Of a stretch of DNA of 64,000 bases, positions 1-9,373 are shown one piece after another (the first letter of the stretch is position 1; the number at the start of each line of letters is the position of its first letter). This stretch comes from Epithemia pelagica (taxonomy: Eukaryota; Bacillariophyta; Bacillariophyceae; Surirellales; Surirellaceae): contig OX337234.1 in assembly GCA_946965045.2 (NCBI GenBank), forward strand, positions 2,666,001-2,730,000, in the 5' to 3' direction. The notes under the pieces are model-generated. The model was not told the DNA's origin. It searched no databases and saw only the letters and a program-made list of their open reading frames with translations. A program made the position numbers and the translations under genes.

Positions 1-961
1 CCCGTCGATACTCGGATCCGTGCATGCGGAGGGCTCTGGTACGGAAGGTGTACGGGAGCTATCACAGAAGAATCAGTATTGGATTCCTTCAGTTTCAAAT
101 TTTGTCAACATCGATTCGGCTGTTGTTGGCAGTGATGATAAGGTGTGGTGCTATCAGTTCACCGTTTCGAGAACCCATACCTTCAAAAAACGAAGAATGA
201 GGAGTTGCTTTCTCAATCATATTTCGGTCCTGGACAAAACTCAAAAAGTTGTGATTGTGTTTGTTTACCCATTGGGGACAGAGTTTCGGGTACCTGACAC
301 AGATGGCGAGGTATAGAGACTGATGTTTTTGCCATTGACTGCAAGACACTTGAAACTGTATACGCTTCCGTCCAGACCTTGACGAATAGAGTAGCGGTGA
401 ACTAAGGGTAATTTTGAAAATCCAAACAAACAAACAAACAAACAAACAAACAAATAAACGAAGAACCAGGAGACAGATCAATCGAAGCACAATATGACGA
501 GGCCACTATCGACAGTGGCATTTCTTGGAGTTTCTGAATCTGTGTAGCTAGTACCGATGTCCTGTTCAACTGGAGCGGTACCTGGATTGAGTCGACTTGG
601 TTGATACTGCAATCTAGGCGTCAACGCTCAACTCGAACTTATCCACTCTGAACCAGCACTTGCGTTGTCTATGTTATATTTAGGAACAAACAAGAAAGTG
701 AAAAGCAAACTCATCTCTGAATACTACTGTGAAAGAGGGTACAAATGGATTATCATTCCCATAATGACAGTTCAAGAAATGAAGGCCTGGGATGGTTGTA
801 TTGTAGTCCTTATCAGCCCCCGTAGGTAGCTATTCATTAGCCTGTAGACTCCGTCGGCGCCTTGTCCTTTCTGGATCGGCGAATCTTATCTACCCCGATC
901 CATGTGTCCAAGGTTGTACGAAACAAATCCCATTTGAGAACTTTTTCTAACGTCTAACCGT
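1..961. other. Intergenic region with short AAAC tract
   Basis: I see no convincing gene here. The overlapping short reading frames on both strands have no recognisable motif. The only structure is a simple AAAC repeat near 423-453. The 3' end of the bestrophin-like gene begins at 962. Confidence 0.5.
423..453. repeat. (AAAC)n microsatellite
   Basis: About seven to eight direct AAAC units are read directly from the sequence, followed by degenerate units (AAAT, AAAC). It lies outside any supported gene. Confidence 0.9.
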
Positions 962-2398
962 CTACGACGGTGAGGATGAGTTTTCCGTTCTTGCCGTCAG
1001 GCGCTTTTTCAGTGCATGAGCCCAGGCCTTCCCATCTTGCTGGTACACGCACATGTAACAATCTTCAATGCACAAATGTGCCAACCCAAGAACGTCAAAG
1101 TCGGAGGGATCCGATCCAAAATTGTCGGTAAGCTCGATACTCACATATTCGATTCCCATAAAACCAAAGGTGATCATGGCGATCACCATCATGGCAAACA
1201 AGGGGAAATGTGCTCCTTGAGCCTTGTCCGTGTCGTAATTTTCATGAGCAATGGCCAAGGGAAGAGTAAACAGCCATGCATACAAAAAGACTTCGTTCAT
1301 TTGTACCAATGGAAATGGAATGGGTGTAATGACCAGTTTGAACAAACCGGAAATGGATTCCAACATATCCGATAGCAGTTGCAAAAAGCGCAGTTCGCTA
1401 ATCAGGTCTACTGGCTTGTGAAACCAGGACCCGTCCCGGTGCTTCATGAGATCTGCTCGCACGTTGAAGGCCAACACATAGGGTGCTCGACACATTTCTT
1501 CCATTTCTTTACGTTCGTCGTCCTGGACATGAGCCAAACGAGCCTTGAACAAACCAGCGCTACTGCCATTACTTGTTATCTCAAAAAGGTCGTCATCATA
1601 CTCGTTACCATCCTGCATGCGTCGCATGGACCGATGGGAACGGACATGGTCTTGTTTGACAACATCATGGAACGAGCAAATGGTACTTTCTTCTTCAAAT
1701 TCCAAGGCAACTTCAGGCAATCGCCATGGATGTTGGGAGGGATTGGATCGAAATTGAAGGACCGCCACGGCCACACGCAAGACAATCAAGGCTCCAAAGG
1801 CCACATCTTGTCGCCATTGTTTGGCTCGTCGGCTGGTTTCTTGCGCTGTCACGAGACAGGCCGTGGCGACCAAATCACGACAGGATCTCAAGAGTTTGTG
1901 CAAGTGCATGGAATTTTCCATGTACCGACGCAAGGTAATGGATAACCGAGAGACGAGGAGAAATGCCATCAAGGTGGAGGCATATTTATGACCCGAAGGA
2001 TCCATGGTCCAATCCTGACCTCGAAAATGTTTTAAATAAGAAAGAGCCCAGGTGGAGCCCATATTGATGAGACAGTAGGGAAGCACCCGGGGCCACACGG
2101 AGCCGTACATTTGTGTCAAAATCTTCCAATGACTCGAATCGTCCCAAATCAAACTTCGACGGACATGGTATTGATATTGACTTTCATCAAAGTCAATTGC
2201 ACAATTCTCCGCCATCAAATCATCTTCATCACTATCATTTTGAATGTGTCCAGGAAGCGGCTGGGCTCGAGCGTCAAAAAAGACGTCATTCGCATTCAAC
2301 TGGCGCGATGTGGTCTTCGGTGTCGTCGTCGTGTTGGGAGGCAGTGGCGGCTTGGAGTGGCTACTGCCATTGGTATACATGGGCTGTGAAGATACCAT
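962..2398 (-). CDS. Bestrophin-family (RFP-TM) anion channel
   Basis: A single-exon gene encoding about 478 residues, starting at the first ATG of the open frame. The frame itself opens three codons earlier at a TTG. After a polar N-terminus of about 90 residues come hydrophobic segments near residues 105-125, 140-160, 200-215, 365-385 and 400-420. Near the C-terminus, GIEYVSIELTDNFGSDPSDF matches the conserved bestrophin signature (aromatic/acidic stretch, then D-x-FG-x-D-x-xD). Bestrophins are multimeric chloride/bicarbonate channels. Plant and algal forms often sit in the thylakoid or plastid envelope. I see no clear diatom plastid signal (ASAF-type) at this start, so the membrane is undetermined. 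A polar acidic insert (about residues 230-300) separates the central helices. Confidence 0.8.
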   Translation of the reverse strand: MVSSQPMYTNGSSHSKPPLPPNTTTTPKTTSRQLNANDVFFDARAQPLPGHIQNDSDEDDLMAENCAIDFDESQYQYHVRRSLIWDDSSHWKILTQMYGSVWPRVLPYCLINMGSTWALSYLKHFRGQDWTMDPSGHKYASTLMAFLLVSRLSITLRRYMENSMHLHKLLRSCRDLVATACLVTAQETSRRAKQWRQDVAFGALIVLRVAVAVLQFRSNPSQHPWRLPEVALEFEEESTICSFHDVVKQDHVRSHRSMRRMQDGNEYDDDLFEITSNGSSAGLFKARLAHVQDDERKEMEEMCRAPYVLAFNVRADLMKHRDGSWFHKPVDLISELRFLQLLSDMLESISGLFKLVITPIPFPLVQMNEVFLYAWLFTLPLAIAHENYDTDKAQGAHFPLFAMMVIAMITFGFMGIEYVSIELTDNFGSDPSDFDVLGLAHLCIEDCYMCVYQQDGKAWAHALKKRLTARTENSSSPS

Positions 2399-2782
2399 GA
2401 ATGGCAAGGTGCTTCACAATCTGGACATACACTGAAAAGGATAACTCAGTGCTTTTCTAGCGGCGGAAGTCCAAGTCTCAAGCTCAAGAATCTTGTTGTC
2501 GCCTGTTGTGTTTTTGTCGTCGTCATCGTCGAACGAGAAAAGGTGCGTTCGCCGGTGCCGCGCCGGCGCGCAAGATCAAATCCTGGCTGCAAACAAGATA
2601 GACCAAGATCAAAAGACGCAAGGCGAGCCGAGCGTTGCATCCGACCCCGCCATCGATCTGCAAAGTATCGAGAGTCGAGAGTTTTATGAGTACGACGCAT
2701 TATAAATACCGTATTTTTCGGTTTCCTGTACCCCCGGAATGTTAACTTTTTTGTTAGGGGGGTACACGACTCCGACAATTTT

Positions 2783-4181
2783 AACCCTCGGTATCAGTGT
2801 CCACTGCTTAGCTGCTTTTTGTCTGTGCCACCTTCATAGGTTCCCAAGTGGACACAGACAGCATTTTTCGCTTTTGATGCAAATAGAAATTATCAAATTG
2901 CAAACTGGCACGCATGCCCAGCTGAACTTTTCGACGTTTGAAACGGACGCAAGCCCAGCAAGCGTCAGAGAATGTATACACCGGAGTGGGGCCCCAATGG
3001 TTCAGTGGGAGGTGACTCGGAGGAGGAATACGACAGCGCCATGTTTCAACCAGACAGGTTTCTTCGTCGGGATGAGGAGACAGAGAAATCAGGAACAAAC
3101 AGAGAGTGGTTCTATCCATTTTCAGTTGGTCCAAGAAATTGGTAAGTAGAAAGTTTGGGTGTGTCATGCCTGAACTTGTACATGGCATTCCGTGGCTCAC
3201 TTGACTCTACGATCGACCTCTTTGAGTCTTCAGTGTGGGACAACCAATGGCGATGGCCGAGGCAAAATCAATTTTGTTTCACTTAGTGGGACGGTACCAG
3301 TTGAAACCACCATCTAGCACCGGGCCTGATGATCCAGTCGATGGATTTTCGCGTCCGTTTTATCTCATGACCATGACAATCAAGCCTCACGAAGCTTGGG
3401 TTGACATTCTTCCTCGCAGTCCGTTGCGAGACTAGTACAGATTCCGAGAGGACGTTCATTTATCAATTCCTGTTGAAACACTCATCGCCATCGTCATATT
3501 CGTTATATAGCGTTCTGGTATTAGCACATGTACTAGAGTTTGTCATTATATATTGACCCGTTCGGCCTCTCGACGTGAGCAGTGTCATTGATCTCGCACT
3601 ATCACCCACTCTAATATTGTTAAAGCTCTGCTCTGCTCCGATCTTGCTTTGCTTTGTGCTCGATCAATTGTTCTTCTCCAGTTCCTTCTTACGAAATAAC
3701 ACTCTCATATAACCAAATTGCTAAATACGGTGGGGTGGTGAACGAACAAAACTTCTTTTAGCTTGCTGAGCTCGGTATCCATTTTGACCTTCTTCGATGT
3801 ATATTTGGAAATCTATGATTGTAGTCTTGAGTGGTTGTGACCCATCAACAAGTGCCAGAGATGGTGGGGATGGTAAGCCGCGAGAAAAGGATCGTATCAA
3901 AATGGGTCTTCGCATTTAAATTCGAAAACAATAACCCTCGGTATCAGTGTCCACTGCTTAGCTGCTTTTTGTCTGTGCCACCTTCACAGGTTGGTGACCC
4001 GGCGAGGACAACCACCAACCGTCAACTGTCACTTGCACGCTGGCCTTGCTTCAACCCTGAGGAATTTTAATGGTTAGACAGACAGACGAAAAACGAAAAA
4101 TGCTGTCTGTGTCCACTTGGGAACCTGTGAAGGTGGCACAGACAAAAAACAGCTAAGCAGTGGACACTGATACCGAGGGTT
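2783..4181. mobile_element. MITE-like element with 88-bp TIRs (CCCTCGGTATC ends)
   Basis: Positions 2783-2870 and 4094-4181 are inverted copies of 88 bp with only about two mismatches by eye. The termini read AACCCTCGGTATCAGTGTCC. The flanks are T runs, so a TTTT target duplication is possible but ambiguous. The interior of about 1.2 kb has no gene I can recognise. A third 60-bp copy of the same terminus lies inside it at 3933. Confidence 0.75.
3933..3992 (+). repeat. Extra internal copy of the CCCTCGGTATC terminus
   Basis: Sixty bases are nearly identical to the first 60 bases of the 2783 terminus. It sits about 100 bp from the right end of the element in the opposite orientation to it. This suggests that one copy inserted into another and part was lost, or a rearranged end. 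Confidence 0.8.
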
Positions 4182-4622
4182 TTTTAAGATTCCATACGGA
4201 TAGTACAATTAAATTTATAGTAAATTTCATTATCAACATCGGAGTTGTAGAGAAGGGTTGGTCGCACTATTCCAGTTAGGGGAAAGACCGTGGTGCCGTA
4301 ATACCCATCAGGTTGTATCTCTTGTTTCTCCTCTTTGATTTACTCCCATTTAATGTCAGTCAGTGCGATAGAAAGCTTGGAGCGTGAGGATTGTGGGGGT
4401 AACCCTAAAACCAGGAAAGAGCCTACAGAAGAAAAGTTACGATACCATGTACTGATTGTGGGGGAGGGGGGTACACGACTGGGGGGGTACACGAAACCGA
4501 AAAATACGGTAGAGCCACGATCAACTCTCGTTTCTGTTGAAGAATGTTCTATTTTTTAAATTCGTCGTTCGTAGGTTCTTTTTGGAAAAAATGAATACTG
4601 TGTGGTTACTCTTCCAACTTTT

Positions 4623-6471
4623 TTATTCCTCGTGGTGGTGGCTGATAAAGTCTAGCAAATCGATACGGGTGACAATGCCACTGACCAAATTCACCACTTT
4701 GGATCGACCCATCAGGGTACTCTTGGAAAGGTCCTTTTCTCCGGCACTCATGGTACTGCCAACACTATCACCAGCATCACTATATTTTCGCTTTTTTGTG
4801 TTGGTATCATCCATGATGAGGCCAGGAGAGAAACAACGCTGTTCGGTCACAATGAGACAATAAGGTTCATGGTCCAATGCTTGCGCCAAATCTGCAAGAG
4901 TGTCATTCATGGTGAACTGATGAAAGTTTTTTGTAAATCACTCCTATGCACAAGATGGGCTGCTGTGAGAATGTGGCTGCCCCAGCGACAACTCCAAAGA
5001 GGCCCCACAGTCGGGAACGTACCTGCTTCGGCTACTGTGGTATCGGGTCGGCAACGGCCGGACAAGAGTCGGTTCGTCATGTTCCCTGCCGTGACGACGC
5101 CAATCACATCGCCGTTCTCCAAAACTGGTACCATATCAAAGCCCTCCTGTTTCAACAGACCAATGGCATCCTTGCAGGTGACATTGGAGGTAATGGTAAG
5201 TGGTGTATTAATCGGCAAGTCGGACACTCGTTTCTTGGCCCACCACGATTGGTATTGCTTGGCTTGTACCACTTGACCATCGACAAAGCCATGATCGCCC
5301 ATCCAATCATCACTGAGTGCCTTGGTCATGTAATTGCGTACCGAATCGGGCAAAATAATCACCACGCGTTTGCCAGCTTCCAAGCCTGCGGCAGCCTTGA
5401 GGGCACATGCAACGGCGGAACCACTACTTCCCCCGCACAAGAGGCCCTCATCGCGAATCAAGCGACGCATCATCAAGAGAGACTCTTCGTCGTTGGACTT
5501 GTACCATTTGTCGACCAATGCCCCTGGAAAAAGCAAAAATGAGACGAACCATGTGAGCGAACGATTGCGATCACATTGTTTGGTTAGACTGCAAGCGTCT
5601 CATCTCTCTTCTTGTACGTACGATCCAGCACTTTGGGGATGAAATCATAACCAATGCCTTCGACATGATAGGATTCAAGGCGATGCTTGTCATTTAAGGA
5701 ATCGGGCACGGCCAAAATACTTCCTTCCGGATCCACACCAACAATTTCAATGTCCGGATTGTGTTCGCGAAGTCGTTTGGCCAGACCAGAAATGGTCCCT
5801 CCAGTGCCCGCACCCGCGACGAGCATATCAATTTTGCCTTGGCATTGTCGAATCAATTCTTCGGCCGTTCCGTAGTAGTGCGCTTCGGGATTGGAGGGAT
5901 TGCTATACTGATCCAAAATGTGGCTCTGTTCCAGGTCGTGTTGCAATCGTCGTGCCACAGAAATATGCGATTCCGGAGCATCGTAGGCCGCTTCGGTGGG
6001 TGTCCGGACAATTTCCGCTCCCAAGGCCTTGAGGACATCGACTTTTTCCTTGGACATTTTTTCCGGCATGGTAATGATACAACGATAACCCTTGACCGCC
6101 GCGGCCAGCGCTAATCCAATTCCCGTATTGCCCGAAGTAGGTTCAATCAAGGTATCGCCTGGTTGGATACGACCCTGTCGCTCGGCATCTTCCACCATTT
6201 GACGACCAATCCGGTCCTTGACACTCCCTCCAGCATTGAAAAATTCACACTTGACCAACAATTCACAGGGCAAGTCGGAACCAATCCGATTCAAACGAAT
6301 CAACGGTGTCCCTCCAATCGCACCCAAGACACTGTCATAAATTGTGTCGACACGAGGACACTTTGCATCATCCATGATCTGCATCTTCCTGGAGGTAGAA
6401 GACGAGACGGGAGGAGCCACTGGAATGGTTGTAGTTTCTGTCGCTGGTGCTGGTGCTGGACAGACTTGCAT
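4623..6471 (-). CDS. CBS: Cystathionine beta-synthase (three exons)
   Basis: PLP enzyme that condenses serine and homocysteine to cystathionine in transsulfuration. Exons read as 5622-6471, 5023-5523 and 4623-4943; introns 5524-5621 (donor GTACGT) and 4944-5022 are GT-AG. Exon 1 carries the fold-type II core: the PLP lysine in GGSVKDRIG (about residue 85), the PTSGNTG loop (about 111-117) and the phosphate loop GAGTGGT (about 220-226). Exon 2 continues with [11 protein letters not shown] and [10 protein letters not shown], then the first CBS regulatory repeat. Exon 3 holds the second CBS repeat, ending with [12 protein letters not shown]. No N-terminal heme-binding segment is seen. The first intron joins cleanly (DR|ALVDKW). 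The second join is in phase, but exon 3 then goes out of frame at an A6 run (plus 4927-4932), so the gene is either frameshifted or the assembly has one extra base. Confidence 0.85.
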
Positions 6472-6976
6472 GCTTTAATTAGTTGGCAGTGTTCAGACTA
6501 CCTGATCGTTCGGATCACAATGGTAGGAATCCTCAAGCACGAAAAAAGTGAGCAGAGCGTTAAACACTCTCTCTCCCAGATGATGGCAACGGCTTCATCC
6601 TGTCCAACAAAGCCTTCCGATCCGAAAGGAAAATCAGAAGACCCCTGTCAGCCTGCTACAGAGAAAGAACGTGTATCGAGTGGAACAGTCTTCATCCTAC
6701 ACAAGATTCTCTTCTCTTTTTTCATTAGCATAGTTGATGGTATCCCAATCTCCTCTCCTGTGTCTCTGATGTGGATGACGACGACGGTGATGGGTCGGTT
6801 CGCAAAGAACGTTCTTACCAAAGCTACCGAAACGCGACTTAATGAGCGGCCCAAGGGTACGCCTCAGCATCATTGGATCGATATACAGAGGCAAAATTTG
6901 TAAAATATATTGAAAACGCCAGAGCGTATCCACTGGCCGAGATGAATGACGTCCAAAAGGGGGTCCATCCATCGAG
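6472..6976. promoter_or_regulatory. Divergent intergenic region between CBS and IGPD genes
   Basis: About 500 bp separate the two divergently transcribed starts, so promoters for both should lie here. I see no repeat or further gene and cannot point to a specific TATA or Inr element with confidence. Confidence 0.35.
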
Positions 6977-8548
6977 ATGCCAACACAAACGTGCACTATC
7001 ACAATTGCGTTGCACGTTCCTACGAATAGGCCTTTCCAACCTCCAACATTCCGCCTTGTAGAATCCTTGGCGATCATGACGTCGTCGTCCTCTTCGTTTG
7101 ACTGTGGATCTCTAAAGTTGTCGCTCCAGGCCAGTGTGACCAATCTAGTGAAACCAACGGAACCCATTTCGACTGGTGTGGGATTTTTGGATCATATGCT
7201 GGATCAGTTCAATTCTCATGCTCAGATTGGAATCTCGGTAAAAGTAAAAGAAGAAGAAGAAACAGAGCTATCCACCAAGGTGGCTGAACTGGAACATGGG
7301 GATGCCGCGAAAACGACGGCCGCAAAGGCGGCAGCTCATCACAATCGCTTGGCCGACAAGCTGCAGGATCAAACACCCTTGTTTGTTCAAATTGCAAGTG
7401 TCGTGGGTACCCAATTTCATGGCATACTTGAGCAGAACAATATACCAATCGGCCAAACCAGTTTCTTTGCCTGTCCCTTGGACGAAGCCTTGGTCTTTGT
7501 CCACCTAAAACGTTGCAGCAGCACGACAAAGGAGTCGTCGTCCTCGTCGTTGGACTTGTACAATTTGTCACCCTACGGATCGTATCCTCCCCGTACTGGA
7601 CGTCAATGGTTGGGACGTATGCAATTGGCACCCTTGCAACAATTTTGGCAGACGGTAGCGGAAACGGCTCACGTACAAGTTTCCATGTACAAAATTTGGG
7701 GGGACAATGCTCATCACATTGTCGAAGCTTCGTTCAAGGCCTTTTCCAGGGCATTGAGGAATCTGATTGATGGCGTCAACACGGTACGAGACGACACCAT
7801 TGATGACACACAGTTGGAGCAATTGTATGGCAGTTCCTCGGATAATGCGTTGGCCAGTACGGACTTGCAACGCACCGGAACGGTCGATCGACAAACCAAG
7901 GAAACCGGTATTAATGCACGACTATGGCTGGATGGTGGTGCCGAGGGCATTCAAGTATCAATGGGCCTTCCTTTGTTGAATGCCTTTTGGTCAACTGTCA
8001 GTGCAAATGCACTGGTGAGTTTGCAGGTATTGTGTGCCGGTGATTTATGGATTGACGAACATCATACAGCCGAAGATGTGGCTATTGCGGTGGGCCAAGC
8101 CTGGAATCAGGCCTTGGGCAACAAGGCGGGTTTGAATCGCATGTGGTGCGCCACAGTGGTAGAGGGGACCGCTCGTGTGGCAGTTGTACTGGATTTGTCC
8201 AATCGTCCAATGTTGACACACAACTTGCCCTTGGCGCAACATGACCAAGAGCATTTACAGGATGTACCCGTCGAAATGCTGGAACATGTGCTCGATTCCT
8301 TTGTAGTCAATGCACGCATGACGTTGCAAGTCTATGTACAACCCGCGAATACCGAAAGTACACTAAACATGGAAGGCACGAATTCACTCGGCAATGGCAT
8401 GGTCGTGTTGAGTCCTTCTTCTGTACTATTGGCCGATGCCTGGCAAGGTATGGCAGTGGCTTTGGGGCGAGCCTTACGGTATTGCATCCTGGTAGATTCC
8501 CGTCGTGCGGGAGCCACGGCCAGTTCCAAGGGAACCCTGTCAGTATAA
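6977..8548 (+). CDS. Imidazoleglycerol-phosphate dehydratase, tandem double-domain form
   Basis: Histidine biosynthesis enzyme (dehydrates IGP to imidazole acetol-phosphate; Mn-dependent). The 523-residue frame is over twice a normal IGPD (about 190-200 residues) because it holds two IGPD-like units. Unit 1 (about residues 43-265) keeps GVGFLDHMLDQFNSHA, PLDEAL and GDNAHHIVEASFKAFSRALR, but the canonical HHTxED stretch is not recognisable. Unit 2 (about 297-500) starts R.G.VDRQTKETGI and keeps GDLWIDEHHTAEDVAIA and DLSNRP. Its FLDHM is replaced by LLNAF and its C-terminal HHxxEA is absent. Thus each unit has lost what the other keeps. The start is uncertain: ATG 6977 gives a 33-residue N-terminal extension of unknown role, and ATG 7076 is the alternative. 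Family assignment is strong; that the two units share active sites is inference. Confidence 0.85.
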   Translation: MPTQTCTITIALHVPTNRPFQPPTFRLVESLAIMTSSSSSFDCGSLKLSLQASVTNLVKPTEPISTGVGFLDHMLDQFNSHAQIGISVKVKEEEETELSTKVAELEHGDAAKTTAAKAAAHHNRLADKLQDQTPLFVQIASVVGTQFHGILEQNNIPIGQTSFFACPLDEALVFVHLKRCSSTTKESSSSSLDLYNLSPYGSYPPRTGRQWLGRMQLAPLQQFWQTVAETAHVQVSMYKIWGDNAHHIVEASFKAFSRALRNLIDGVNTVRDDTIDDTQLEQLYGSSSDNALASTDLQRTGTVDRQTKETGINARLWLDGGAEGIQVSMGLPLLNAFWSTVSANALVSLQVLCAGDLWIDEHHTAEDVAIAVGQAWNQALGNKAGLNRMWCATVVEGTARVAVVLDLSNRPMLTHNLPLAQHDQEHLQDVPVEMLEHVLDSFVVNARMTLQVYVQPANTESTLNMEGTNSLGNGMVVLSPSSVLLADAWQGMAVALGRALRYCILVDSRRAGATASSKGTLSV

Positions 8549-9373
8549 ACATTCAGGTTGTCGACCTGCTTTAGCGTGGAATGTTCCACAAATCGATGAC
8601 CCATGTGTCTCATCCCTATGTATCTCTCAAGGAACGTTTTGTTGCAGTGCCCTGGGTGGAGAAAAACCAGAAAGGGACTAGGGGGAACGAAAACACAGTG
8701 GACCACGAAATTGTGAGATAGCTACAAGCCTTCAAGACACACAACAAGTTTGCAAGTAGAAAGAAGTTCCATGGTTTTTGAATAGGACTTGGGCGTCGAT
8801 GCTGCGCTTCTCCAGAACTAATTCATCTACTCCAGCTAGGTTGGTCATTTTTGCCCAGGCAATTGATTGGTTTTAAAAATGAGGGGGTGATACGTGAGCT
8901 CTTTAAGTCACTTTATAGAAACCATGCGTAACTCACAAATTCTTTCCATGAGGTATCCATCAACTCAAGTAGGAGTAGATCTGTTCCGAGGTTTGGGCTG
9001 TCCGAACTCCGAAAGTCTGGAGAATATAGGTAGTTGTGTCCCGGAAATAAAGCGGGACTCCAATGGGTCATAAAAAAGTCGATGAACCCACTTGAACACC
9101 AGCCGCAATGCCTCAGATTCACGATGGACATTTTGTTCAGTGTAGACATCAATTTTGACAAGAAGGAGAGGTTCTAGTTCCAGGTTCTGGAAGTTCATTG
9201 AGTGTCTTCCGGAGTAGAGAACAGTTGTATTTTCATCCAACAAAGGGATGCTGAATCAGCAGTTGCAGACGTAGGGAGGATCCTCTATCAACGTCGGCAG
9301 CGGAAGCAGCGGTCGAACAGCAAGTGGTTTGTCGACACGCTCTTCTTCTTCTTCTTCCACAAAGTCCCCACCC
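8549..9373. other. Intergenic region
   Basis: No recognisable gene or repeat. It should hold the 3' UTR of the IGPD gene and the promoter and 5' UTR of the downstream sulfotransferase-like gene. Short reading frames here have no motif. Confidence 0.4.

Larger units (their letters stand above)
2707..4511. mobile_element. Non-autonomous TIR element, Tc1/mariner-like ends
   Basis: The sequence TACCGTATTTTTCGGTTT at 2707 recurs inverted at 4483-4511, giving terminal inverted repeats of about 29 bp with one mismatch that continue into a C-run/G-run (GTACCCCC). Both ends carry TA, compatible with a TA target site. A GGGGGGTACACGACT motif lies just inside both ends in direct orientation. No transposase frame is present. 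A second inverted-repeat element (2783-4181) is nested inside. The right end is only about 110 bp from the stop codon of the CBS gene. Confidence 0.6.

Noticed and set aside
95-490. 131-residue minus-strand frame at the window start
   Set aside because: Its start lies in a simple AAAC repeat giving FVCLFVCLFV repeats, and the rest shows no motif; likely chance.
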